In this document: piece after piece, positions 45,439 through 55,300 of the stretch
Position numbering within the stretch: the first letter of the stretch is position 1
How the letters are laid out: the number at the start of each line of letters is the position of its first letter
Assembly: GCA_023954635.1 (NCBI GenBank)
Contig: JAGSHI010000001.1
Coordinates: 80,900-144,899, forward strand
Direction of reading: 5' to 3'
From: Bacteriovoracaceae bacterium
Lineage (GTDB): Bacteria; Bdellovibrionota; Bacteriovoracia; Bacteriovoracales; Bacteriovoracaceae
Length of the DNA stretch: 64,000 nucleotides
Translations under genes and position numbers: made by a program
The notes under the pieces: generated by a model
Seen by the model: only the letters and a program-made list of their open reading frames with translations
What the model was told of the DNA's origin: nothing
Databases searched by the model: none

Positions 45439-46653
45439 ATGGAGCGTTTTGTATCTTTTATTGGTTTGTTGTTCATGTTGAGTGTTGCTTATCTGTTAAG
45501 TACAGACCGCAAGAAGATCAATTGGAAGACAGTCATATCAGGTGTTCTCCTTCAGCTCTTTTTAGGATTAATCATATTAAAGTCTTCAGTAGGCCATCAG
45601 GTTTTTGAGACCGCTAGAGCAACATTTCAAGGTGTTTTGAATTTCACCAATGAAGGATCGATGTTTATCTTTGGTTCTCTTGCTGACTCAAAAAAAATGG
45701 GATTTATTTTCTTCACAATGGTTCTTCCCACAATCATTTTCATGAGTGCTTTAATGAGTATTCTTTATCATTTAGGAATCATGCAGTTTGTAATCAAACT
45801 TGTGGCCAGAATGATGGTTAAAATTATGGGAACTTCAGGAGCTGAGTCTTTAGCAGCTGCTGCCAATATCTTTGCGGGTCAAACAGAGGCCCCACTCGTT
45901 ATTAAACCTTTTGTTTCAAAGATGACTAAATCTGAAATCATGTCTCTAATGACAGGGGGGATGGCGACGGTTGCAGGTGGTGTTCTTGCTGCTTATGTTG
46001 GATTTGGAATCGATGCAGGTCACTTACTTGCAGCATCGGTGATGTCAGCTCCAGCCGCTCTAGTCTGTGCCAAACCTTTAGTTCCTGAAACAGAAGAGTC
46101 CCTCACTCAAGGGGACGTTAAAGTTCACCTTCCAAGGACAACAGCTAACTTAGTTGATGCGGCTGCCAGTGGAGCAGGTGAGGGAATGAAACTTGCTATA
46201 AATGTAGGAGCAATGCTTTTGGCCTTTATTGCTTTAATTGCTATGGTGAACGGTTTATTGAGTTTAGTTGGTGGTTGGTTTAGTTATCCTCAACTTTCTC
46301 TTGAGCTCATTACAGGTTACCTTTTTGCTCCTGTTGCTTGGCTGATGGGTGTTGCATGGTCTGAATGTAATGCTGTTGGATCATTGCTTGGAAAGAAATT
46401 AATTATTAATGAATTTGTTGCTTATCTTGATCTTAAAGATCAGCTTACTACATTATCTCCAAGAGCAGTCGCCATATCGACTTATGCTCTCTGTGGTTTT
46501 GCGAACTTCTCTTCAATCGCTATTCAAGTTGGTGGGATTGGGACTATTGCTCCAGACAGAAGAAAGGATCTGGCGCTTCTAGGCGTAAGATCACTTATCG
46601 GTGGAACCTTGGCCTGTCTCATGACTGCCTGCATTGCCGGAATATTCCTTTAA
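45439..46653 (+). CDS. nupC: Concentrative nucleoside transporter (CNT/NupC family)
   Basis: 404 residues from ATG 45439, preceded by GGGAG; a longer start at 45424 would lack it. CNT landmarks: GSLADSKKMGFIFFTMVLPTIIFMSALMSILYHLGIMQ, the GQTEAPLVIKPF motif of nucleoside binding, MTGGMATVAGGVLAAYVGFG, and ALCGFANFSSIAIQVGGIG near the end. It imports nucleosides with H+ or Na+. It sits beside deoA-punA on the opposite strand, so import and breakdown are neighbours. Confidence 0.95.
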   Translation: MERFVSFIGLLFMLSVAYLLSTDRKKINWKTVISGVLLQLFLGLIILKSSVGHQVFETARATFQGVLNFTNEGSMFIFGSLADSKKMGFIFFTMVLPTIIFMSALMSILYHLGIMQFVIKLVARMMVKIMGTSGAESLAAAANIFAGQTEAPLVIKPFVSKMTKSEIMSLMTGGMATVAGGVLAAYVGFGIDAGHLLAASVMSAPAALVCAKPLVPETEESLTQGDVKVHLPRTTANLVDAAASGAGEGMKLAINVGAMLLAFIALIAMVNGLLSLVGGWFSYPQLSLELITGYLFAPVAWLMGVAWSECNAVGSLLGKKLIINEFVAYLDLKDQLTTLSPRAVAISTYALCGFANFSSIAIQVGGIGTIAPDRRKDLALLGVRSLIGGTLACLMTACIAGIFL

Positions 46654-46755
46654 TAAAAGGGGACTTACCGGCAAATTCGCTTAGTGCCTAGATCGGCAGT
46701 TTCGAAATTGATATGATGAATCGATTTTGATTTTAAAATTTACAAGGATTTAACA

Positions 46756-48342
46756 ATGCCCAAAGATCTGGTGATCAACCAAACACTCAATGAGTGTCGG
46801 GCAGCTTTAGTGGAGAATGGGGAAATTCTCGACTACCTCATGGCGAGGACCGTCGAAAATAACCCGAATGTACCTCATGTTGGAAATATTTATAAAGGCA
46901 AAGTTCTTCGGGTCCTTCCCGGAATGCAGTCTGCTTTTGTTGATATCGGATATGAAAAAGCTGCTTTTCTGTATGTAGATGATGCATACCTCCCTTCTCT
47001 AGAAGAACAAAGAGAGATGGCCGAGAAGGCCCGAAAAATGGCGGAAGAAGAAAAGAGAAGTAGACTCGGTGAAGTTATTCCCGATGAATTCTCAACTCTT
47101 TCTGAAACTGTCGATATGAGACTTCGAAAGTCTGACTGTACTATTGAAACCTTTCTTAAAGAAGGTGATGAAATAATGGTTCAGGTTGCAAAAGAGCCTA
47201 TCTCTACTAAAGGTCCAAGAATTACGAGACATATTACTTTGGCCGGTAGGCATGTTGTGTATATGCCTTTCATTGAGCACACTGGTGTTTCCAGGAGAAT
47301 TGAAAATGAAGAAGAGAGAGATCGACTCAAAGAAATTTTAGATACGATTAAGCCAGAAGGTAAGGGGATTATTGCTAGAACTGTGGCCGAAGGACAAAGT
47401 CAAAAAACTTTGAAGAGCGATTACAATATGCTGGTAAAGATTTGGAAGGAAGTCTCTAAAAAAGAAGACGGTGAAAAAGCTCCAAAACTTATTCATAAAG
47501 ATTTGAGTTTTGTTCAAAGAGTTCTTAGAGACATAACTGATGATGATGTTTCAGAGATCATTGTTGATGATCGTTCTAATCAAGCTGAAGTTGATAAATT
47601 TGTTTCCAAGTATCTTCCTGATCTAAAAGGAAAAGTTTCTCTATACGAAGATTCAATCCCTCTTTTTGAAAAACAAGGTATTGACCTTGAAATTGAACGA
47701 GCTTTATCGAATAAAGTTTATCTAAAGAGTGGTGGTTCATTAAATATCGATCAAACTGAAGCATTGGTTTCTGTCGATGTGAACACCGGAAAATTTGTAG
47801 GAAAAAGAAATCTTGAAGATACAATTTTAAAAACTAATCTCGAGGCCGTTAAGGAAATTGCTTATCAGCTTCGACTTCGAAATTGTGGTGGAATCATTAT
47901 TATTGATTTTATCGATATGGAAAAAGAGGAAAATCGAGATCAAGTTTATAAAACACTTCTTGATGCTCTTAAAAAAGATCGATCAAAAACGAATGTGCTT
48001 CCTATCTCAGGTCTTGGTCTTGTTGAAATGACGAGAAAGAGAACAAGAGACACTCTAACAAGAGTCATGTGTGAGCCTTGTCCTTATTGTGAAGGTATTG
48101 GGAGAGTTAAATCGACTCTCACTGTTTGTTATGAAATTATTCGTGAGCTTACTAAGACGCTAAAGAAAACTGATGCCAAAAAAGTTTTCATTTATGCTCA
48201 CCCTGAAGTTACCGCGAGGCTTTGTGGGGAAGATCTCGATATGATTGAGATGTTGGAAGAGCAGTTTGGAGCTTCTCTTATTATTCGATCTGAAAATAAT
48301 TATCATATCGAACAATATGAAATTTTCCCTCAGGAATACTAA
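46756..48342 (+). CDS. rng: Ribonuclease E/G family protein
   Basis: 528 residues, the RNase G size, without the long RNase E tail. An S1 domain near the N-terminus (VGNIYKGKVLRVLPGMQSAFVDIG), with an acidic insert in it (about 75-105). A catalytic DNase I-like part has VDVNTGKF and IDFIDME. A zinc-link CEPCPYCEGIG. It processes rRNA and mRNA. The downstream YkvA gene begins 2 bp later. Confidence 0.93.
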   Translation: MPKDLVINQTLNECRAALVENGEILDYLMARTVENNPNVPHVGNIYKGKVLRVLPGMQSAFVDIGYEKAAFLYVDDAYLPSLEEQREMAEKARKMAEEEKRSRLGEVIPDEFSTLSETVDMRLRKSDCTIETFLKEGDEIMVQVAKEPISTKGPRITRHITLAGRHVVYMPFIEHTGVSRRIENEEERDRLKEILDTIKPEGKGIIARTVAEGQSQKTLKSDYNMLVKIWKEVSKKEDGEKAPKLIHKDLSFVQRVLRDITDDDVSEIIVDDRSNQAEVDKFVSKYLPDLKGKVSLYEDSIPLFEKQGIDLEIERALSNKVYLKSGGSLNIDQTEALVSVDVNTGKFVGKRNLEDTILKTNLEAVKEIAYQLRLRNCGGIIIIDFIDMEKEENRDQVYKTLLDALKKDRSKTNVLPISGLGLVEMTRKRTRDTLTRVMCEPCPYCEGIGRVKSTLTVCYEIIRELTKTLKKTDAKKVFIYAHPEVTARLCGEDLDMIEMLEEQFGASLIIRSENNYHIEQYEIFPQEY

Positions 48343-48344
48343 AA

Positions 48345-48764
48345 GTGAAAAAAGCTGAGAAGTTGGCCACTAAAAAATTTGGGAAGTCAGCAGAAAAGAT
48401 TTCCCAGAATAAAGAAGAATTAAAAGAGCTGGCTTCTAAGGCTTTTGAAAAACTTGATGATGAAAAAGTCAAAGGTCGCCTTGGGGAGGCCTTTGAGACT
48501 TTAACTGCATTTTTGAGGTTAATAAAAGCCTATGTGAAAGGTGATTATCGTAAGGTTGGAATAGGAACAATTATTTCTATCGTTATTGCGATTCTTTATT
48601 TCTTAAACCCTCTTGATTTAATTCCCGATTTTCTTTTTGCTATAGGTTTTCTCGACGATGCTTCTGTCATCTTGTGGACAGGTAAAAAACTATTAAAAGA
48701 TATTGAAGAGTTTAAAACTTGGGAAACCTCAAAAGATAAAACCGATAATCAAAATGAGTCTTAA
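48345..48764 (+). CDS. YkvA/DUF1232 family membrane protein
   Basis: 139 residues from GTG 48345, 2 bp after the RNase G stop. A charged helical N-terminus, then the DUF1232 core: one membrane helix (IISIVIAILYFLNPLDLIPDF) running into the diagnostic NPLDLIPDFLF..GFLDDASVILW. Function unknown for the family. It overlaps the convergent exported gene by 4 bp at its end. Confidence 0.88.
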   Translation: MKKAEKLATKKFGKSAEKISQNKEELKELASKAFEKLDDEKVKGRLGEAFETLTAFLRLIKAYVKGDYRKVGIGTIISIVIAILYFLNPLDLIPDFLFAIGFLDDASVILWTGKKLLKDIEEFKTWETSKDKTDNQNES

Positions 48765-49879
48765 TCTAAAATTGAAATAATCTCATTGTTAAATTTTGAG
48801 AGTACTTGTTTATTATAGCAGATAGCTCCATGAGCATCGATTCCAAGACCTTTGATATATGTGTTATCTGCATCGTACATTCGGCTTCCGTGAATTCCAA
48901 ATCTCATCGCATCGCCACCTAACTTTAAACCTAGACGGTCTTTGTTCTGGTAAAAGCTTAAGTGTTTTTTTACGTTAGAAGGCATATAGAGTTTGCTTCG
49001 ATGATCACGACTCCAAACAGCTGAGTAAGGATAGGGACCACCTGTGAATCTCCAACGAAGATAACGAAGAGGTTCACCAATTTTTTGGGGAACAACTTCT
49101 TCGATTGCATGATGGGCCTCAATCACTGGGTCGATAGAAAAAGCCAGATCAACCTCAATATTTAAATTTTTCCTTATATGTTCAGCAAATTTTACGAGTG
49201 ATCGACCTCCGGAACTATGACTCATTAGAACGATCTTAGGCTGAACACCCAATGTTATAGATTTTAAAAGGTACTTTCTAATACAGATTCTGGCATTTTG
49301 AATCCCTTTAGGATTACTATTGACTGAATGTTGGATATCTTCAACCAGTTGGCTAAGCGAAGTTTGAGAAATCATCTCCAGTCCAGCTAACTGTTCTACT
49401 TCTTCAGAAGGAAAACTGTACCAATCTATGTTTTCTCCTCCATTCATTTTTACAATTTCACTAAGTGGTCCAGACATCAGACCAGACCACTTTTGTTCAT
49501 GTGATTGATTTTCATCAATAATATTTTTAATAGTTCGAAGAACAAACTTTTTGACTTCGATTGGAGATTTTCTAGAGAGACATTTATTTACATCATTCAT
49601 AATCGCAGGGATAAGTGGCTCATAAGCACCTGTTCCTTCAAAGGCTATAACGAGGGCCTTCGAATTCTCTCTTGGTGAGCAGTTATTTAATCTTTGATTA
49701 AAGACATGTCTGTTAGACGATTTTTTGGAAATATTTTTCTTGTAACTTTTAAGAACTAGTTTTTTGAGTTCTTCTTTAGAGTTTACGATTAACTGGTTAG
49801 AGCAAAGTTCCCCTGCTGATGCAGAAGAAAAGCCTAGGCCCATAAAAATGAATAAGGATCTCGTTAATGAAGTCTTCAC
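48761..49879 (-). CDS. Exported protein with alpha/beta-hydrolase features
   Basis: 372 residues. A signal peptide (SLFIFMGLGFSSASAGE). Lipase-like elements: LVIAFEGTGAY early (the oxyanion strand), VLMSHSSGGRSLV with Ser in the nucleophile elbow (SxSxG rather than GxSxG), LAFSIDPV (Asp) and LGIDAHGAICYN (His candidate). This order fits an alpha/beta hydrolase, so a secreted esterase or lipase is possible. I cannot name the family. Single gene. Confidence 0.7.
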   Translation of the reverse strand: MKTSLTRSLFIFMGLGFSSASAGELCSNQLIVNSKEELKKLVLKSYKKNISKKSSNRHVFNQRLNNCSPRENSKALVIAFEGTGAYEPLIPAIMNDVNKCLSRKSPIEVKKFVLRTIKNIIDENQSHEQKWSGLMSGPLSEIVKMNGGENIDWYSFPSEEVEQLAGLEMISQTSLSQLVEDIQHSVNSNPKGIQNARICIRKYLLKSITLGVQPKIVLMSHSSGGRSLVKFAEHIRKNLNIEVDLAFSIDPVIEAHHAIEEVVPQKIGEPLRYLRWRFTGGPYPYSAVWSRDHRSKLYMPSNVKKHLSFYQNKDRLGLKLGGDAMRFGIHGSRMYDADNTYIKGLGIDAHGAICYNKQVLSKFNNEIISILD

Positions 49880-49934
49880 GCTTTATATTAGCTGAAACCC
49901 TCTTTAAATCAATGAATCCGGTAATCTTTACTGA

Positions 49935-50993
49935 TTAACAGCAACTTGCACCAGTAGAGCTTTCCACCATATCAGCGGCATTCCATGGAGCTTTACTTCC
50001 ACAGCCTTCAAAGATTCCATAATGAGTTGAGAAGTCACCTTTGAAATCAAAATGCTCTTTAAATCTAGTTTCATTGAGCATTCGATAAGAGTTTCCACAG
50101 ACTTTAAACTCTTCACCTTTTTTAATCTCATGGTGACCGTCTAAGTAAAACACTTCAGGGCAATCAGGCATTGTTCCTTTATAAGTTACACTTTGACCAT
50201 AATCTTCACAGTCACTTTCAAGAGTTGGAAGCTTAAATAGTCTGTAAGTTACAGAGACAAAATTGATACCTTCACATTTCTTTTGAACTTCATCATTTTC
50301 AATTGTGATAGGAGCGACTTCCATCACTCTTGGGTCAGCAAATCCAACTTTCTTGGCAAGATTGATAAAGTCATTCCAATAAAGAGCACCTGAGAGGCAT
50401 TCCCCCCAAAGGACTGGATCTTTTTGAAGATCTTCTGGAACTCTTCTGTCTGAATACACATCAGAAAAGAAAAGCTCTCCACCTTCTTTAAGGACTCGAT
50501 AGGCTTCGGCCAGAACCGCTTCTTTATCTTGGCAAAGATTAATAACACAATTGGAAACGATAGCATCAAAGTGATCATCTTGAAGGTGAAGGTCTGATAG
50601 TTTTTCAATCTGACCCTCTAGAAATTTTACGTTTGGTTTTTTGAGTCCAAATTTCTCTGTGTGGTAATCAATATGTCTATTGGCCACTTCGAGTTGTTCT
50701 TTAGTCATATCGACTCCAACAACTTCTCCAGTATCTCCAACTAATTTTGAAAGAACATAACAGTCGCGACCAGCACCAGAGCCTAAGTCTAAAACTTTTG
50801 CACCATCGAGCTCATTAGGAATTGTGAGCCCACATCCATAATAACGATTGTGAACTTCATCATGAATTAAAGAGAGGGCCTCTTTGATATGGTCTGGGTA
50901 GACCTTGATCGTACAACAAGCATTTGTTTTAAGGTCAGCACTCTCTTGAAGTGTCTTTCCGTAATAATCTTGTACTTCTTTTGTAACGCTCAT
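49935..50993 (-). CDS. arsM: Arsenite S-adenosylmethionine methyltransferase
   Basis: 352 residues. SAM site VLDLGSGAGRDCY (68-79). The arsenic-binding cysteines at the family's places: Cys26/27 (NACCTIK), Cys54 (YYGCGL), Cys149 (SNCVINLC) and Cys199 (GECLSGALYW). A C-terminal extension contains further cysteines (DCEDYG, PDCPE, FEGCGS) and ends in SCC. It methylates As(III) stepwise to volatile species. No arsR or arsB lies here; a palindrome ahead of the gene may be an operator. Confidence 0.95.
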   Translation of the reverse strand: MSVTKEVQDYYGKTLQESADLKTNACCTIKVYPDHIKEALSLIHDEVHNRYYGCGLTIPNELDGAKVLDLGSGAGRDCYVLSKLVGDTGEVVGVDMTKEQLEVANRHIDYHTEKFGLKKPNVKFLEGQIEKLSDLHLQDDHFDAIVSNCVINLCQDKEAVLAEAYRVLKEGGELFFSDVYSDRRVPEDLQKDPVLWGECLSGALYWNDFINLAKKVGFADPRVMEVAPITIENDEVQKKCEGINFVSVTYRLFKLPTLESDCEDYGQSVTYKGTMPDCPEVFYLDGHHEIKKGEEFKVCGNSYRMLNETRFKEHFDFKGDFSTHYGIFEGCGSKAPWNAADMVESSTGASCC

Positions 50994-51010
50994 GATCTGG
51001 TCCCTCTTTA

Positions 51011-51033
51011 TATACGTTTCTTTTATACGTATA
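51011..51033 (-). promoter_or_regulatory. Candidate operator ahead of arsM
   Basis: The self-complementary TATACGTATA (51024-51033) plus a half copy TATACGT (51011-51017) lie 18-40 bp upstream of the arsM start, overlapping the likely -10 (TATAAA on the minus strand). An ArsR-type repressor site is possible but unproven. Confidence 0.35.
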
Positions 51034-51217
51034 TGTGTTTATGCGATTTAAAACGTTACAGCAACACCAAGGGAATGATGCTTTGCGGTGTGCAAATATT
51101 TCAAACTGGTACCACCTGACCCCAAAGCTTGGTATCAAAGTGCTCCGGTATCATTGTGACCACTTAGGGGTAAGTGGATTATCACTGTGATATTCGCACT
51201 TTGTGAACTTGAGTTAA

Positions 51218-51234
51218 TTGGCACAGTATTTGTA
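51218..51234 (+). promoter_or_regulatory. Possible sigma-54 (-24/-12) promoter
   Basis: TTGGCAC-N4/5-TTTGTA: GG (51220-51221) and GT (51232-51233) are exactly 10 bases apart, the sigma-54 spacing, with GT instead of the usual GC. It is about 105 bp upstream of the lipoprotein start. Confidence 0.35.
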
Positions 51235-51339
51235 CTCATTTCCTCAATCACGAAACAATAAATGGGAATTATTGCTACGCAACGTTAAAAACACAAAAGG
51301 ACAAAGTCCTTGGTAATCGCCAAAACGGGGGAAAATTAA

Positions 51340-52197
51340 ATGAAAAGTTTAAAAACATTAGCTACATTATTGATGCTTGCTTCTTCAATGCTACTAGTTA
51401 GCTGCGGAGGCGGAGGCGGAGGTGGTGGATCCACTTATGGATCTTACACATCTCCTTCAGTATCTTCTCAAGCATTTGTTGATGCTCTTAACCGAGTTGA
51501 TTCACAATATGCTGATTCTTATATCGTAAGAGATGAACTTGACTCTGAAAGATCATGGGTTCCTGGTGAAGAGGAATGGTTTGTGATTTGGGATGCTAAG
51601 TACGGTGAGTACAAAGCTGTTTCACTTCAGTACGTAAGATCAATTATCTATTACGATTACTACTCAAGTACATCATCACTTGCTGACGAATTCCGTGGAA
51701 TCGAAGGTGATGACATTTTCGACGGTTTCTACAACGGTGATCCACTTGGTGATGACTATGAAGTTGTTGATTATGACTGGTTGACTGACCTTTACTTCGG
51801 AAGAAACTCAGGTTTCGCATACGAAGACGAAGAAGAAACTCACGATGTTAACCTTCTTCAAGGTGAGCAAGAAAAAATGGCCTTCTTTAAGAAAGCTTCA
51901 GCTGTATCTTTCTCTTTCAACGTTTCAATTGAAACTGCAATGTCACTTGTGACTCTTGGTAAGAAAGTTGAAAAGATGGTTGGTAACAACGGTGAAGTTA
52001 CTAACGAAGATCAACAAGCTCTAGTTGGTGATATTCAAACTCTTACTGGTGTAACTCTTGAAGATGTTGCAGCAGCTGCTGAAGACTCAGCTAAGAAAAC
52101 TGATCTTATCAACAAGATCGCTGACAAAATCGGAACTTCTGCTGACAATCTTGAGCACAAGATTCTTCCAGAAGTATTTGGTGTAGAACTTAACTAA
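51340..52197 (+). CDS. Glycine-rich-start lipoprotein of unknown function, probably abundant
   Basis: 285 residues, with GGGGGA ahead of the ATG. A lipobox LVSC (Cys about 22) is followed by eight glycines, a flexible spacer to the lipid anchor. Then an aromatic, acidic domain (SERSWVPGEEEWFVIWDAKYG; YYDYYSS) and a helical, Ala/Lys/Asp-rich end. Codon use is strikingly uniform (AAC, GAA, CTT, GTT, TCA), unlike most neighbours, as in highly expressed genes. A strong terminator follows. No family recognised. Confidence 0.82.
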   Translation: MKSLKTLATLLMLASSMLLVSCGGGGGGGGSTYGSYTSPSVSSQAFVDALNRVDSQYADSYIVRDELDSERSWVPGEEEWFVIWDAKYGEYKAVSLQYVRSIIYYDYYSSTSSLADEFRGIEGDDIFDGFYNGDPLGDDYEVVDYDWLTDLYFGRNSGFAYEDEEETHDVNLLQGEQEKMAFFKKASAVSFSFNVSIETAMSLVTLGKKVEKMVGNNGEVTNEDQQALVGDIQTLTGVTLEDVAAAAEDSAKKTDLINKIADKIGTSADNLEHKILPEVFGVELN

Positions 52198-52215
52198 TAT
52201 CTAAGTTGTATATTG

Positions 52216-52242
52216 AGGCCATCCTTAGGGGTGGCCTTTTTT
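52216..52242 (+). terminator. Rho-independent terminator after the lipoprotein gene
   Basis: A 9-bp stem AGGCCATCC/GGGTGGCCT (one G-T pair) with a 4-base loop, then TTTTTTG. Confidence 0.9.
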
Positions 52243-52320
52243 GTTTAAAATCACCAAAACGAACAGCAGTATTTATCGTAATATCAATAAGTTAACCTCT
52301 CCTCAGCTCTATAGATTTTA

Positions 52321-52343
52321 CACCATTTGGACACTTTTGATGC
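52321..52343. promoter_or_regulatory. Word resembling the 15084-15125 repeats, upstream of the subtilase operon
   Basis: CACCATTTGGACACTTTTGATGC-like sequence shares ATTTGGA, CACTTT and TGAT with the tandem repeats in front of the TIGR02147 gene, with single-base shifts. It lies 50-70 bp before the start at 52393. Confidence 0.35.
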
Positions 52344-52392
52344 ATTGTGTCGTGAAAAAATGTAAAACAATCTAAACCTAAAACAGAAAGAG

Positions 52393-55300
52393 ATGATGAA
52401 ACAACTACTTACAGTCCTTTTATTTCTGACTTCCAGTGCGCTCATTGCAGGAGAGAGTTTTATCCCTCTCGATCCGATCAGGGTTCCTTCTAAAGATTTA
52501 ATCTATAAAGGAGAAGTAGTATCTGCTGAAAGGGCAGCTCAACTTCAAGAGCAGGGAGTAGATCTCTCCAAGCTCGATCCTATGCCTTCAGAGGTTTGGA
52601 ATTCAGAGAATGCAGTCCAAGTATTAAATGAAAGTGTAGATGATCTGCCTATAGAGAATAATCAAACAGTTGCTTATGTTTCTTCTATCGCTTCAAACTC
52701 AGGTCTTTTTAGATTTAATGTAGAAGCAAGTGCCGGAACTGAGAAAAGAATTTTTACTGTTCATCTTGATAAAACTCTTCACACCTATCTTTTAAAGAAA
52801 AATATTTTAAGAAAACTAGGTTATAAAATTCCAGCAATGGAGTTTGTTTCAAATCTTACGATTCAATTTGAAACTAAAGAAGAAAAAGAAAAATTTATCT
52901 CAAGAGAAATTCCAGAAGCAACTCTTGGAGCTCCTTCAAGATGGGTTTCGAAAGGACTAGACGCTGAAGGAAAGCCTGATGAGACATTGGAGATCACTCT
53001 TCAAGATATCTTCGTCACAATGCCTTCTGAAAAAGATCATTACAACTTGGCCATGGGTGTTCCACCAAGAGTTCTGACAACAAGAACTTTAAGATCATTA
53101 TTAGTGGCCTATGCCCTTCTTGATCTTGGTGAGTCGACAAATAAGTTTAACTGGTCTGTTGGTAAGATAGACAACGGGAATATCAAGCTTCCTCATAATC
53201 AGATCGCAGAATTTAATCCGACTTTAGATGATGCCCTTTGGATGCTTCGAAAAATTCAAAAGCTTGAAAGAAGAGATTTTTATGAAATCACTAAACTAGC
53301 TCACTTCCCAAAAGAAGTTGAGATGTTAGTTCTTGAGAAAATTATATCCAGAAGAAATGCCTTAATGGCCATCTTTAAGCAAACGGCTGAAGAGCTTCAT
53401 TATAATCCAGAGATTACTTTTGGATCGAAGTTAAAAGACGGACGTTTACAAGTGATGAAGTTTGACGGTTATGCGAGTAACTTTTCACACGGTTCCCCTG
53501 ATTCTCCATTTGATGATTGGGGATGGGGAATTCTTGGTGATGTTCAAAGTATCGCCATCGACGAACTTATCTCTAGAGCAAATTCAGAGCTAGCTGTATT
53601 CGATATTAATACTGCTAGAGGTGAGTTGATGACAGATCAATTCGAAAATGGATTAGAAAGTTTTATTGAAACAGGTGAGTTTACTAGACAACCTCTTGGA
53701 GCTTGGGTTTCACCAGTTGTTAATGGACAATTAATTTTAGGACGTGACGTAGTTGTAGGAAGTTATATGGGAACCGATAATATGGTTCAACTTGCCGATA
53801 CGTTTGGATTTGGATTTAAAATTGGTGTCCAGATGGGCTTTGAGTCTATCGATCTTCCTTATGGATTTGGAGTTGGTGTTGGCCTTAATTATGTAAAGAC
53901 TTATGCTCACATCAAACCAGTTAAATCATTAAAGCAAGCTTTCAAGGAACCATACCAAAATATGATAGTTCCTTTTGTTAAGCATATGATCAAAAAACAA
54001 GCTGATCGAATTGCAGATCTCGCTGACAATCCAGATGGGCTTGAAGAAGAAGAGAGAAATGAAGTCCTCTCTGATGTGATGAAAAATCTCGACAAGTATT
54101 TAGGAGTTGGTGAATCACTTATTATTCAAGATAGAATTTCTCCAAATATAACGGCTCGTGGAACAGTGACGTATATGAACACAAGAGTATCTCTTGGAGT
54201 TGATGCCAATGCCCTAGAGATTAAAAGAATCCATCTTTACAGAAAAAATGGTTCAACTCTTCAAGTGTATGTCGATAATGGAATGTCTAAGAGTTTAGGT
54301 GTTTCATTCGGTGTTGATTACTTTATTCCAGTTCTTGAAGTTCGTTATAAGAGAACAGGTGGTAAATATACTGTTGATGCTTACAGCGTAAATATCGATA
54401 CTGATACAGAAGTGAACCCTGATCTTTATAGATCGGCTACAGGGATCTCTCATCTTCTTAAGTCTGGTTCTGCGGAACTTCTAGATGAAGTTAAGAAACC
54501 ATATTCAATTGCCAATAAGTTTTTCGATGAAAGTACAAAAGCAAAATTCCTTCACTGGAGACATAAAACATTAAGAAAGTCTGATATGTACAGTCTTCTT
54601 ACACCAAAGAAAAAAGAAACAAATTATGTGAGACATTCTAATGCTTCTCAAATGGGGCTTAACTATGAAGCCTTTGTCGTTGATATTGGAAACTACTACT
54701 TAGGAAGATATTTAAAAGGACTTCAGATCAGAGGAAATACTTGGCAAAATCCTGCTCAAACTTATTTTGGAGTGGCCAAGACAAAAGAAGGGCGTTTTGA
54801 AGCACGATTAAAAGGTGATGAAGAAGAAGTCGACAATAGAGAAATGTTTGGAGAGTTCTTAACTATTACTTATCGTAAAGAAGGCTGGTCAATTAAGAGA
54901 TCAAAGTTAATGAAAGAAGTCGGTGAGTGGAACGACAAGTATGGAAAAGAGCTTTTTGCAAAAGAAACACTTAGAGATGCTACAAAGTTAAAACTTTATA
55001 ACTTAAGTCTAAATATCAATGTCTATGACAATGGGATTGAAAAACTTAAAAATTTGTCAAATGGTGATCTTAAGAAGATTCAACGTAAGTATAAAAGACA
55101 GAGAGCTTTCTCTAGAAAGTGTAAGAACATCAGATATCGAAACAAAATTGTCTGTGGAAATCTTAAGACGATTATGTCGGAAAACGATGACTGTAAAAAA
55201 GATGTGAGACGTGGAAGTTCTAAAAAAGCTGCAAAATGTCTTCTCGAGCTTGCTCAAACATTAGAAAAATCTTTGGAGTTTGATGACTTTAGAGGAATCG

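Larger units (their letters stand above)
50994..51339. other. 346-bp regulatory spacer between arsM and the Gly-rich lipoprotein gene
   Basis: No gene seen. From left to right: palindrome TATACGTATA (51024-51033) with an extra TATACGT (51011-51017), close to arsM; GGTATCA twice at 51131-51137 and 51147-51153; an inverted repeat CCACTTA/TAAGTGG around GGGG (51160-51177); a sigma-54-like -24/-12 site (51218-51234). The density of signals suggests control in both directions. Confidence 0.5.
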
